64,000 nucleotides of DNA. Source: Campylorhamphus procurvoides (lineage: Eukaryota; Chordata; Aves; Passeriformes; Dendrocolaptidae). The notes beneath the pieces were generated by a model, which was not told where the DNA came from, did not search any database, and saw only the letters and a list, made by a program, of their open reading frames with translations. The position numbers and the translations under genes are program-made. Below, piece by piece: positions 25,801 through 38,024 of this stretch. Position 1 is the stretch's first letter; every line of letters begins with the position of its first letter. The DNA lies in contig WBMV01005052.1 of the NCBI GenBank assembly GCA_013396655.1, forward strand, positions 248,001-312,000. Reading direction: 5' to 3'.

Positions 25801-27640
25801 AGGTGAATATCCAATTGCTGCATTGTATATTCTTATTCAATCTTTCAAGGAGGAAATGAATGAATGCCACAATGTGTAAAGTTTACTGGAGCGTGAAGAG
25901 TTTTTAATAAATCAGTTAAACAGACAATGCTTGAAATTAAGTCCTCAAAATCCTTCTCCACTTAGTTGTATCATAGCAGGTTAAACTTTTTTATTAAATA
26001 GTAAGACAGTTTTATTTCTTTACTGAGTCTTCTAGGAAAGATTACATGATGAAGACATTCTAAATGAACATTGTTCATTCTGCTTTTGCTGAAATGCAGT
26101 TATACAAAAGCCCTCATCTAAGTACAGTTATTTTTCTCTAAACCCCATTAAATAATGGTATTCCTCAATCAATTATGGATGCTAGAAAAAACTTTTCCTG
26201 CCCTACCATCTGCCAAAATAGAGTTGAATGCAATTTCCCCTGAAATGGCAAACGTTGTAAGAAACCATTAGAAATAGTTTCAAAAATCACTTGCTATGTT
26301 TGACCTTCCAAAATAAGTACTTAATCAGGTTTTTAAAAATATATATTTGTTCTTAGTGATCCCAAATTGCATTTTATAATCCAATACTAGAAGCCAGCCA
26401 TGCTTTTCCACATAAATCCCAATGATCTTGTCTATTTTCATACTACGTACTAAGGAGAAAGAGAAGGCATATTTATCTTTCCATTAGGGCACACAGGCAA
26501 ACTAAGTGAGCTTTTAACCTGTTGAAAGAACGATTTTTTCAGAAGCATAGAAAATATCAGTAAATAGCAGGCTGCCAAAGGGGGCCAAAAGATTAATTTA
26601 GCTGGTTTTGTACCAAACAACATAGTGGTTTTTGTATGAGAGCTTTCTTTCCCCCTTTTCCTAGAGAATGTAATGCAGACCACAGGAAATGAAAAAATGT
26701 TCATTAAGCTGTCTCCAGCATCAACTAGATCCTTCCAAGGAAGATATAAATCCCCATATTCATTGAGGAAGGAGGAGAAAGGTAATACTTTTCTATCCCC
26801 GGGCAAAGGACAGAAACAATAAGAGTCCCTCTTAAGCTATTCCTGATGCAGTGAAATTATGCAGTGCTACCAAAACTGAATTTTGGAACTTCTCACACCA
26901 GGATTACCAGTATATTTAGTTCTAGTTAAATTTCACACAAAACTGAGTGTATTGGCAAAGAGTCACAAGTTCAGGAACAAATGTCAGGGATGCACCATGA
27001 ATCCAGACACAGCTCAGTTCCCAAGTGCCTCTCTGATAAGCTAGGATATTTCTGGCTCCAAGTAGGAATTCCACTTCTTTCTGCTATATGATGACACCCT
27101 GTTCATTTGAAGGCAAAGCAAGGTGTTGTGAAGTACTTCAGACAGTTGTTCTGCCCAGAAAGAACTATATAGAGCTAAAGTGAATGGCAAAATCATACAG
27201 AGGAACTGGGAATTTGCCTTTAATTGCTGAAACAAATAACGTAACTTGCATGCCTACATGTCCTCAGTCTGCATGTGTCCTCACAGGGAAGTGAAATCAC
27301 ATTTAGAAGGTGCTACTTTAGGTGTGCTGTTGCGTAATAATTTGTCAGGGCAGATAAAGGAACAGGAACTTCACCTAGCCTGAAATGTAAGTGTGAGAAA
27401 GATGAGGAATAGGTCAAGCAAGGATCTGCCTTAGGGCTTGCATGTTTTTCCAGAGCCCTCTGATTCATCTGTGCCTTTTTAAGAGCAAAGGGACTATGGT
27501 GAAGAATTTGTGTGAGGCTATATTCATTGATTGCTTGCCAAATTATTCTTGAAGATATTAAGCCAGACGCCAGAGTTCCTGGAGTGGGATGGAAATCAGA
27601 AGAAAATATCTGAGCCACTGCAAGACCTGAGAAACCTGAG
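19839..27640. other. Unique AT-rich non-coding DNA
   Basis: No gene was supported in this long interval. The largest open frames (120 codons at 22549-22911, 118 codons at 26450-26806) are AT-driven and show no domain. Simple features include a run of 20 T at 25705-25724. The patch at 22290-22350 has E-box-like CAGCTG sites, and moderate GC occurs around 24010-24430, but neither is strong enough to call an element. Confidence 0.62.
25705..25724 (+). repeat. Poly(T) run of 20
   Basis: Twenty uninterrupted T residues are followed by ATTTATAGG. A run of this length can be the poly(A) tail of a minus-strand retrocopy, but the sequence to its right (the side where a minus-strand body would lie) shows no retroelement or coding remnant, so it is listed as a simple repeat. 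Confidence 0.85.
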
Positions 27641-27760
27641 GCACACGCTGGGGTCCTGTGTCTCAAGGAGAAGATTGAAAAGTACCACTCTGCTTAGTGC
27701 CCTGCAGACCTCACTACTGAAAAATGTGTCAGGATCCTTACTAAAAAAAATGTGGTACAC

Positions 27761-29548
27761 TATCATAGAATGTCCTGGGTTGGAAGGACCTTAAAGATGA
27801 TCTCCCAGCTATGGACCTTTCTCTAGATCAGTTTGCTCAAAGCCGCACCCAACATGGCCATAAACACTTACAGGGGTGGGGCATCCACAACTTCTTTGGG
27901 CAACCTGTTCCACTATTCTCACCACACCCTCCCACTAAAGAATTTGTTTTCCTAATATCTAATCTAAACCTATCCTCTTTTACTTTGAGTCCACTCCCCC
28001 TTGTCCTGTTACTACATGCTCTTGTAAAAAGTCCCTCTCCATCTTGTACATTCCCTTCAAGGCCGCAATTACGTCACCCTGAAGCTTTCTGCTTTCCAGG
28101 CTGAATAAGCACAGTGCTTTCAGCCTTTCCTTGTAGGAGAGGTGGTCCATCCCTCTAATCATCTTGGTGGCCTCCTCTGGACTTGCTACAAAAGATAAGT
28201 GTCCTTCTTGAGCTGGGGAGCCCAAAGCTGTAATGCAGCACTCCAAGTGGGGTGTTGTGAGAGCAGAGTAGAGGGGCATAATCACCTCCTTTGACCTGGT
28301 GGCCACGCTAGTTTGGATGCAGCCCAGGACATATTTGGCTCCCTAGGCTGTAAGCAGACATTGCCAGCTCATGTCCAGCCTCTCATCCACCAGCACCTCC
28401 AAGTCCTTCTCAGCAAGGCTGCTCTTGATCTGTTCACCCCCTGGCACATACTGATGCTGGGAGTTGCCCTGAGCCAGGTGCAACACATTGCACTTGGTCT
28501 TGTTAAACCTCATGAAATTCCCATTGGCCCACTTCTTGAGCTTGTCCAGGTCCCTCTGAATGGCATCTCATCTCTCAGGTGTGACAGCTGCACCGCTCAG
28601 CCTTGTGTCATCTGCAAATTTCCTGAGGCTGCACTCAATTCCTTCATCTAAATCATTACAGAAGATATTAAATAACACTGGTCCCAAAATGGACACCTAA
28701 GGTACACCACTTGTCACTGATGTCCATCAGTATTCTGTGCCATTGACCACTACCCTCTGGATAAAATTGTCCAACACTTTCTTATCCATCTGACGGTCCA
28801 TCCACCAAATCCATCTGTTTCCAATTTAGAGAGATTGTGGTGGGCAATTTGCTGTAATCCACATAAATGATATCTGTAACTCTTCCCTTGTCCACATGAT
28901 GTAGTCATTCCATCATAGAAGGCCACTAGGTCCATAGAAGGACCTGCCCTTGGTGAAGCTGTTCTGGCTGTCTGGAATCACCTCCCTGTCCTCCACATGC
29001 CTTAGCAGAGCTTCTAGGAGGACCTGTTCCATGATCTTCCCAGGCACAGAGGTGAGGCTGTCAGGTTGGTAGGTCCCAGGCTTCTCCTTTCTACCCTTTT
29101 TAAAAATGGGTACAATATTTCACGTTTTTCAATCACCTGGGATGTCACCGAACTGCCAAGACTTTCCAAATATCACAGAGTGTGGCTTGGCAACTACATC
29201 AGCCATTTCCATTAGGACTCTGGCATGAATCTCATTGGGTTCCATAGACTTATGTACATTCAGGTTCCTCCGATGGTCATGAACCTGAACTTTCCCTACA
29301 GTGGGAGGGACTTTGATCCTCCTATCCCCATCCTGCTGTCCATCCACTCAAGAGGTGTGAGAAGAAAAGATGCCACTGAAGACTGAGTCAAAAAAATTGT
29401 TGAATACCTCAACTTTCTCCTCATCCATTGTTACTAGTTTTCCACTGTTGCTTATCAGGGGATACAATTTCTTTGACTCTTCCTTTTCGGATTAACCTAC
29501 CTGTAGAGACCCTTCTTATTATTCTTTCCTGGTTCACTTTCTTTTTTA
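27761..29548 (-). mobile_element. CR1 LINE, longest copy, with reverse-transcriptase remains
   Basis: This antisense CR1 keeps about 1.8 kb of the 3' part of the element. Read on the minus strand from high to low coordinates it shows IVPIFKKG (about 29116-29095), the motif A-like YVDYSK (Asp codon 28857-28859) and the catalytic motif C as FADD (28607-28618) followed by TRLS. It then has a 108-codon intact stretch of the ORF2 C-terminus (28306-27980, with PLYSALTTPHLECC and LSYKERLKALCLFSLE). The reverse transcriptase primes on nicked target DNA to copy CR1 RNA. Several stops and frameshifts break the frame, so it is dead. The CR1 3' end lies at 27761; the 5' break near 29548 is approximate. 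Confidence 0.95.
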
Positions 29549-31606
29549 CAGAGAGAAAGAGGTAGTCTCTATCTTTGCTGAGGAAATACTTAACGGCATA
29601 CTAGACCCTCAGACCATTACAAGGAAAGAATTGATATACCTCTGAGTTTATTGTCTCATCTCACCAATGTTTCAGCCATTTGCCTTCTTCCTACAAATGT
29701 AGCAGAAGTCCCAAGTGGGAACTGAAGACAACACTCTCTTTGGAAAAAGGATCTGTGCAGCTACATCTACAGTGTTATTTTGGGAGTACTCAGCTTTACA
29801 GAGGTCTAGTGGACAAATATCATTTAGTTCTTTGTTTCCTACTACAGCAGATCTGCATTGCAGGGCCCTGCACTTTGGGTAAGAGCAGGCCTGCCAGGTC
29901 TCTGTTCAGAGACTTTTAGCCCCAGCTGGAAAGAGCAGAGCAGCATCGTTCAAAGGCAGCATGCAGCCTGCCAAGGACCATCTTTATCTCTCCACCACAC
30001 TGAGTGACACTTATTTGGGTCCAACTCAAAGACTCATAGTCAGATCCCCAAACCTGCTGTGTGTACTGATTCTTCCCAGTTCTCCTAATTGTAACCATTC
30101 CACACCAATGATCCCACAACGTGTTCTTCCAGCTATTGGCATGCATGATTTTGCCATTTGTAACTGCTAAATTCTTTGCATAAATATTAAAAAGCAGGAG
30201 TGTTACAAGACATCAAAGTGATATGTGATTCGCTAAATCATTTTCCTACGAAGTACTTTATAAATGATGCATTAATTCCATCAGAATGCAGCCCTTCAGC
30301 ATGGCTCATTAAGTCTGGCAGTTGCCTACTTTTCTTTTGATCTTCTGCATAGGGAAAGAAAATAAAAGTCATTTTTATCTCCTCAAGACCATCCCCTACC
30401 ACCTGCCCTGAAAAAGAACAAACATTTTCGATTTGAAGGAGACTTTTTTCCCTATCAGCTGAGTTCTCTCATCAGAGAGTTTACATGAAGTATATTTACA
30501 AATTTATAGGCTTTTGGCATTACTCTTTCTCTAAATCAAACTGTACTCTGAGCCATAAATATGATCTGTAGGTCTGAAGAACACTTAAAATTATCCCAAA
30601 CAGGTAGCTGGGATTTTTTCCAAAAGAGAGCAGTCTGGTTAATGTAAAGCTCAGTCTTCAATTGATTTCACAGCAGGTGAGGACCCAAACCATCTGATTA
30701 GATCTGCATTCTGCACTCTTGACAGGAAGGGCAAGTGCCCTTCTTCGTAAGAAGATACGAATAAATGCAGTTAGTTACTTTTTACACAATAGGTCAGTTG
30801 TAAATGGTGTTGTACAGAAACTATTAGAAGGTCATATGCATTTTAGTTTCAAAGTGCTTTCACTTCAAAATTGGTCAAATGAATTTTCTAGTAGAACACT
30901 CTATGTCTCTAGAAACAGTTCTATTATTTTGCAGCACTGCCCTTTGATAAAGGCTTAACAAGCAGTGGTCCAAATGACAGCAGCTGAGAGCTGAACGGAC
31001 CTCTGGTCGTGCGTGGTCAGGCAGAGCCCAGCCAAGTGAAGCGTTCCTCCATGGACATCCAGCACATGCAGAAATGCATCAGCACCTCAGAGTGCCTGTC
31101 CAGTGGTCTGGTTGGGTTTCATGCAACTGTCTCATTGTCTCATCAAATCCGCCCTCCAAGTGATAGACCAAATACCAAGGCTAGGAAAATGACAGCAATG
31201 TTTATAAGCATCTCTCTGTCCTATGGGTGTAATGCTGCATGGCAGTTTGTAAATCTTTTGAGGGGGGTTCCTCTTTCAGTCACAGAGACCGATGGGATGG
31301 TGTGTTTGGCTCTAGTGAAGGGGAGCTGAGTACGCTGCATGCTGCAGTGCATTAATAAGCACATCAAGAATATTGACATTGCGGGGTAGGTCAAATGTCA
31401 GATTTTAGACTCCCAAAACTGTAAAAGAAGCTTGTTGACACAATGAGGAGAAAAAGCCACAGAAAGTGAAAACTGAGAAAAGTAGCTTACAAATTGCTGA
31501 GTAACGAACATAAACAGCTATGCCTAGAGTAGGCTAAACAGAGCCAATACTAGATCTGAATTCTCAAAGTATTATGTATAATTATTGCAGCATAATATAT
31601 TTGTAG
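29549..31606. other. Unique DNA including a GC-elevated patch
   Basis: No gene was supported. The part from about 30960 to 31400 is distinctly richer in GC and CpG than its surroundings and contains a 106-codon plus-strand open frame (31009-31329) with no recognised domain. The remainder is AT-rich without visible repeats. Confidence 0.55.
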
Positions 31607-31884
31607 CATGATAAGTCAAAGGGTAACTGCTTTGATCTGAAAGAGAGTAGGTTTATATCAGATATTAGGAAGAAATTCTTTACTGTGAGGGTAATGAGGC
31701 ACTGAAAGAGGTTGCCCAGAAAAGCTGTGAATGTCCCATCCCTGGAAGTGTTCAAAGCTAGACTGAATGGGGATTGGAGCAACCTGGTGTAGTGGAAGGT
31801 GTCCCTGCCTGTGGCAGGGAAGTTGGAACTAGATGATCTTTAATGTCTCTTACAGTCAGTCTTTAATTTTATGATTATAGATAC
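31607..31884 (+). mobile_element. CR1 LINE, short 3' end fragment
   Basis: This sense-oriented piece covers only the CR1 3' region. It holds the GATATTAGGAAGAAATTCTT block (31660-31679), the GTTGCCCAGA block, CATCCCTGGAAGTGTTCAAA (31738-31757) and the terminal GGAACTAGATGATCTTTAAT block, ending in a degraded ATGATTATAG tail. It lies in the same part of CR1 as the ends of the copies at 15729 and 18107. At about 278 bp it is a strongly 5'-truncated insertion with no coding capacity. Confidence 0.92.
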
Positions 31885-34800
31885 TCATTCAGAGGTATAA
31901 AACCAGTGATATTATTGACAAACATGTCAGTCCAAACCACATGCTAAAAATCATGTTTTCAGTATTACTCATATTGTTTTCAAATTTTCACAGGACACTA
32001 ATTCTCATTTTTGCCTTTTTGCATTATTTCTCACAAATAAGTACAACCATTTGTATAGATATAGAAAAAAATATAGATTAATCTAAATGAAGGGTCACCA
32101 GTAAAACAGATCAAAGGAGTCCATCCTAGTGTTCTCAAAAATGAAAACATGTTGAAGAAAATTTAGAATCAGAAATGTAAGATATTAGTCATGTTGCAAA
32201 TTACTCTTACACTTGGGTAAATTTGGACTCAAAATTCATTGAGAATACTCAATTAGCCACAGTTGATGAATTTCAGCTACAGGCAGCTGTGGATTATAGA
32301 CACATTAGGTAACATATTGTTATCTAATGAAGATGTCAGCAAATAGTAGGTGTAGCTAACTCAATGAGTCATTTAAAAATGTGAAGGGCATTTTTTGTGC
32401 TATGTGCCAGCAACAGTGGGTAATGAAGATTTGATTTTTTTAATTGTACCACTATATGTTGGTTCCACTAGCAAACAAGTACAGAAAATTATGATCCTTG
32501 CATTTGTCTGAAAATTTGTAGTTTCTTTCTTCCTGTTTTATTTTCTTAGAAGCTCTTTACATCTCACACCAGCTCTATTTTAGGATCTTTTTAACAGATG
32601 TTGTCTATCCTACATCGTGATGAAAGAGGAGAATATTTTCTGACTGCTATAACACACTCATTATGTGAAGAATAATCGTGCCTATGAAGTAATGCTTCTG
32701 CTGCATATATGCAACTGTGGCACCCAAATGACTCCAGCACAGTTATCCCCAGTGTTCAACACATCCACACTGGAATGTGTTGCCATACTTCATCCACTGT
32801 TCACACCACAAGTATTTTCCACCACAGACAACCACAGATGTTCCCTTCATAAGTGAAGTGAGATATTGTGTAGCTCTCACTGAATGACTTTCTCTTTGTA
32901 GTATCCCAGTACAGGCAATAAACATAAAATATATTTTAATTTTCCTGTAGCTTAATACATGAAGACATTAATTAATACAAGTCACCAGGTAGGCTCTGCA
33001 ATCACAGAATTTTAATTAAATGTATACAACACTATTAATATGAAAAAGACCTACATGAATTACAAAATACTGTCTTGGGAGAAGTTTATATTTTCCTGTT
33101 TAAACAAACTAACATTTTGGAAAAAAAAAAAAAAGCTAAAAGAGATCAGAATGATCTCTCAGTGTAGTTGAATGTTTTGGATTTTTTTTTCCCTAGGGTG
33201 AGGAAAAACACTTTTCCCTGTCATGAAAAACAAAAATCACAGTCAGTCTGTCACATATAATTTGACAATTTGCAATGCTTCGACAGCAGGAGACCAGGGC
33301 ACATATTTCAAACATTGCTACTGATAGTAGAGTTTTACAGTAGCTCCCAATTTCTATGCTGGATAAATGTCCTGGTTAAAACCAGTTGTATAACAGATAC
33401 CCATGAAGGCTTGATGCACTGGAACCAAAGGAGTTGCCTGATTAGTTTTGGTTTTCAAGCTGATAATTTTTAAGCATGCATGGGAAATCAACTACTATGC
33501 TCCAAGGATCAAGCAAACTAACAGGTGTGCATCCTGGCACCTATGAATGCTTTGACAAAGAAAGAGGAACCTTTGTGCACTCATTATAAGCTAGAGCTTT
33601 AAGTAAATGGGTAGCAATTTGTATCTGGTATTTGAATGCTAAAATAAGTATGTAAAACTTGCATCTTCTTTTGAAATTTCTCAAAGGAACTTAAAGTCTC
33701 TCTTCTTGGAGACAATGGCCATCTTCAAAGTCAAAACTGTCAAATACTATTGAAACTACATTTATTGGACCTATGGGATGGCATGCCATTAATAAACATC
33801 TTTCCATTGAGACACAGTTTTTTATTGCTTGATATACAGAAAAGATTAGAACAAAAAAGATGTAAAGAAGATCAAAACTCTTCCTACTTAAGTAATGTCA
33901 GACAAAAACACAAACAAAACCAAACCCAAAGCTGAGTGTTTCATAAATCCTGCAGCTTGAAAATACTGAGAAAACAGTAAAAGTATTGCCATTAAAGAGA
34001 GTAAAGCAAAGGTACAGCCAACTTTCTCCTTCCTAATTTATTTTGTGGCTTTATTCTGAAAACCATGGCATGGGATTTCACACTGATTATCTCCCCATAA
34101 TTTCCACATAAGCATGTTCAGCTTGCAAGTAAACAGATCATTTTTTTCTCTTCCTACAAAGCACTGGAAGCACAGCCTGCCCTCTGAAATGCACGCCAAG
34201 TGTGTTGTTTCTTGTGAATAATCTCCAGTTAAAGGCTAAACCCGCTCTGTCACACGTATTCACCAGCACTGCATGTGAGAAGCTGACTGGAACAATTCTG
34301 TTTGTAGTGAGATAGGAAGACGAATTGAATCTCCTTCATTTCCTTCCAATTAGCTGCAGTGCAGCTCCCTCCTAACTTGGTTTTGTGGGCTTGAGAGATA
34401 GGGAAAGCAAGAATTAGAACTGATTCTGATGAGAGAGGAAGCAGCTGAGATCAGTGGGCACATTTTACAGGATTTTTTGCAAAATTGGGAGCATATTTGA
34501 AATAGGGTGAAACCTTGCTTGGTCATTGCTCCTGTTGAAATGCCCAAAAATATTCTCTTGACCAATTTCTGAATTTATCAAAATTCTTTTGAAAAGAGAC
34601 TATGTTGCTGGTTTTATGCTGTACTTTCACATACCTTCAGCTGGCTGCCCGCTGGGAAGTCAGAAAAGAAATAATCCTTGATTTTGTTGATGTGCAGCTT
34701 ACAGCAGACCTGTGGTCACATAGGTACACAAACTTGGTGCGGATCAGACAAGAGTATGATTCCTCTTCAAGCTCCAAAGACTGAGCTTCCCTTTCCAGCT

Positions 34801-37800
34801 TCTAGCAGACTTAATATAAGAGAGAAGTGTCAGATTAAAACAAAACCACCCCGCCCAGTTGATGCTGGCAGCAGGGAAGCCTGGAAAAGTGTAATGTCAG
34901 GTCAAGCTTTAATGATACTTCTCCAGGATACTGGCTTATTTCCAGCAGCAGACAGATCAGAGATTTTCTGAGCCAGGTCTGACAGCTTCCAGAGGCAAGG
35001 AGTTACACATCTTGAGTGCATGCTACTTACAAACAGGCCTCCTTCGTTTCTGTGTAGAATGTGTCCCATTCTAGCTTCATTTAACATCCTTCTTTTCTTT
35101 TTACTGGGAGAGGCAGTAGGCAATTGATCCACACTGACTCTCCCTATATTTCATACGTATCTATGACATACATCCTGAGCCATCTCTTGGCGGACTGAAG
35201 AGTCCTATCCTAATTTATTGTGTCTTGCACGGTTGGATGCCTTTCCAAATCCCCGAGCATCCTTCCCCAAGCATTTACTTGTTGCTACATTATCCTTCTT
35301 GACATGGGGGAGGGGGAAACAGAGTGGCACACAAATGTTCAAAATGTGTGCACATCAGAGATTTATGGAGAGGTGGAAAAGAGCTTTCTAAGTTGTCTAT
35401 TCCTTGTCATCATAAGGTCTCAGGGGAGAACTGTCTGACTGAAGCTTCTTGGCTCTTCTGACTGTCTAGAATTGTCTGGGGTTTGGGGTGTTATTATAAG
35501 CCAGAATTCTAATTCTTAGACCGCTGAGTACTGTTATAATTTGAGAAATGAGAATTTTATCAGAAAATAAATAGGACTGTAGTCCTCAAACTTTGGAAAG
35601 CTTGTCTGAGAACAAAATAGGTCTGGAGAGTAGTAAGAAAGTTATTCTTTTTTTTTTCTTCTTCTTTTTTTTAAAGTTAGAGGGCTTATGATTTAGCCAG
35701 TTTTTTAGTAAGTATAAGAATGATGGGTGAATAGTGGATTACATTTTCCAGGCAATGCATACAGTCATAATACATTCATAATAATGTATTACTTTCCTTA
35801 ATACATTTACCAAGTGCTATCCTGAAACTACATGGGTGCTTTAAAGACCCATTAATAATAAAAGAAGACTGAGCTTGAAATCTTCTGATGATTAAGAACC
35901 TTTCATCCTACATAAATTGCCAGACATTTTACACCCAAGTATTTTGATATCAGCTGCATCCTTCAGTTTACATAGCTTTTCTCTTTTTACTGATACAGAA
36001 GAATATGTTTGCTCATTGGTCATTGCCCTACATTAAAAAATAAGCCAGGCTTTTTTGTCTGACTCTTCAGTATTTTGCTCTACTGGTAGCTTTCCTCAGC
36101 ACCCGTTCCAGCTTGAATTAACCCATGGATAGAAAAGCAGAATAGTGCACAGATATGCCAGTTTGGGAGGCTCTGCTGAAGTTCCCCTTACTCAAAAAGC
36201 TCTCTGATAATGATACTACAATGAGAAATCTACTAGAAATATTTCACAAGATACCACCTAAGATTACAGCTATTTTATTAAATTTCCTAGCTTCAGAATA
36301 CTTCTTCATACAGGCACATATTAATCTTAAAATCAGTTAGTCCTCCAAGATTAATCATTTATTTCAGTCAGTTCATCTTATAGCAGAAATTCCTTAGTCC
36401 ACCAGGGCTCATTTTTTTCACTATTGTGCTATTACATTCATTATGCAGGAATTTTTGTGTACTGAGAATTATTCAGTCCTTCATAAGATGTTCCTGTTCT
36501 CTGTATTAAAAAGGCATTCTAAATTTGTTAGTAAAAAACATTGCATACTCCTACTTTTTGTGGCAAGATTGTTAGTGGAACCATTCAATGAATCTTTGAA
36601 TAAAAATATTTTGATTCAGGCATGTCTGACAATTCTTAAATTAATCCATTTGTCTCTACCTTAACTAAATACATTCTTTTACAGGAAGTCCCATAACTTC
36701 TTTACTGTATTTCTAAGAAATTATACTGATCTTGACCTCCTTGTCTTTGAAAATCAGTCATCTAAACAAGACATTGTTTCAGTAAAATGTGAGTTGGGTA
36801 AATCTATGCTGCATTCTGTTTTCATTTACCTTTATTTTTTTGAAAGTGTTCTTGAAGTGTTCAAAACCCTTGCACTTAACTAGCATAGTATGTAATTATA
36901 TAGGCCATTATTTATTTTCTATTTTGCAAATGCATATCCTGTGCTGACTGTTTTCCCGTTATACATTTCCCAATATAAGAGATTTATTAAAAAGTTTTGC
37001 TGTTGGATCCACAGCTTCAGGTGTGAGTTCATGCAGTACTGCAAGGAGATTATCTAGTACCCCCAGCTTGAGTACATTAGGTTCGTTGACTTTTTATTTC
37101 CACTTGTCACTCCCTCTTCTGCATTCTCACTGTATCGCGTCTCTCTTCCAATGAAAATTGGTCAAAAGCTTTTAGAAACACAACTAGTGACCCACACTTG
37201 ACCCACTGGGATAAAAAAAATCCAGAGTTTTATAATCACAAGAAAAAGCCTTAACCAAAAAAAGTTTGAGGGATTTCCGTGCCAAATACTGCTTCTCTGT
37301 ATCTGATAACTGAAGACTTAGAGTACAGAAGTGAGAAATAAATCCAGAGCTGTAACACTGCATGGGGAAACAGTAGTAGAAACAAAACAATTGACAATGT
37401 CAAAGGACCTTGCAGTAGGAAGGAATGCAGCTCTGGTTGTGCGGCTGGACTTGATGAGATTTTTAATATTATTAAGAAATTACTCTGCCTCATGCAACAA
37501 GCTCGAAATATGGCAAGTTTCTGAACCTCTAAAAGCAGGTTGTTATTTGCTGTTTCTTCAATTTTTTCTCTCTCTCTTATAAAGCAAGAGGATAACATCT
37601 TCTTTGTTCCTGCTGCAAATCAAGAAAAACTGAAGTCTTGGATTAATAAAAAATATAGATAATAAGCAATAAACATATTCACTAGAAAATGATTTCATCT
37701 TTTTCAAAGACTTTTTAAATCTCTGTTCTAGGTACATTGTAAAACAAAGACCATACATTCTCCTCTTGTTTTTTCTTTATGTTTGTGCTGAAGACTGAGG

Positions 37801-37929
37801 CCTAATTACAAGAAGCCTGGTCCTTATTACATACTAATGTGCCTTTCTATAAACAGAATACCATCATAAAATATTTGCACTATCCAGATTTGCCTCAGAT
37901 AAGCCCTTAGACTGTAAAAAGTTTTAGGA
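31885..37929. other. Unique AT-rich non-coding DNA
   Basis: No gene was supported. A run of 14 A lies at 33121-33134. The patch from about 34140 to 34370 mixes moderate GC with a homeodomain-type CAATTAGC core and a 15-bp palindrome (34352-34366), which may mark a regulatory element. Open frames are short and without family signature. Confidence 0.6.
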
Positions 37930-38024
37930 CCTTGACTATGTGAGATGTTGTCTTCCCTGGAGACAGAATAAAATCTGGATTAGATAACTCTTCATGTCCC
38001 TTTTAGTTCTTAATAATGGAAATT
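37930..38024 (+). mobile_element. Possible ancient CR1/L3-type 3' end
   Basis: A short stretch keeps the pattern typical of the last part of CR1-clade elements: a TTCCCTGGAGAC block, then GGATTAGATAACTCTTCATG and TCCCTTTTAGTTCTTAATAA in the right order and spacing. It is far more diverged than the other copies and has no clear tail. Chance similarity cannot be excluded by eye. Confidence 0.35.

Noticed and set aside
28313..28651. 112-codon plus-strand open frame
   Set aside because: It is the antisense shadow of the minus-strand CR1 ORF2, including the complement of its FADD motif.
37380..37460. Faint CR1-like wording around GGCTGGACTTGATGAGATTT
   Set aside because: The similarity is limited to about 15 bases without the preceding or following CR1 blocks.
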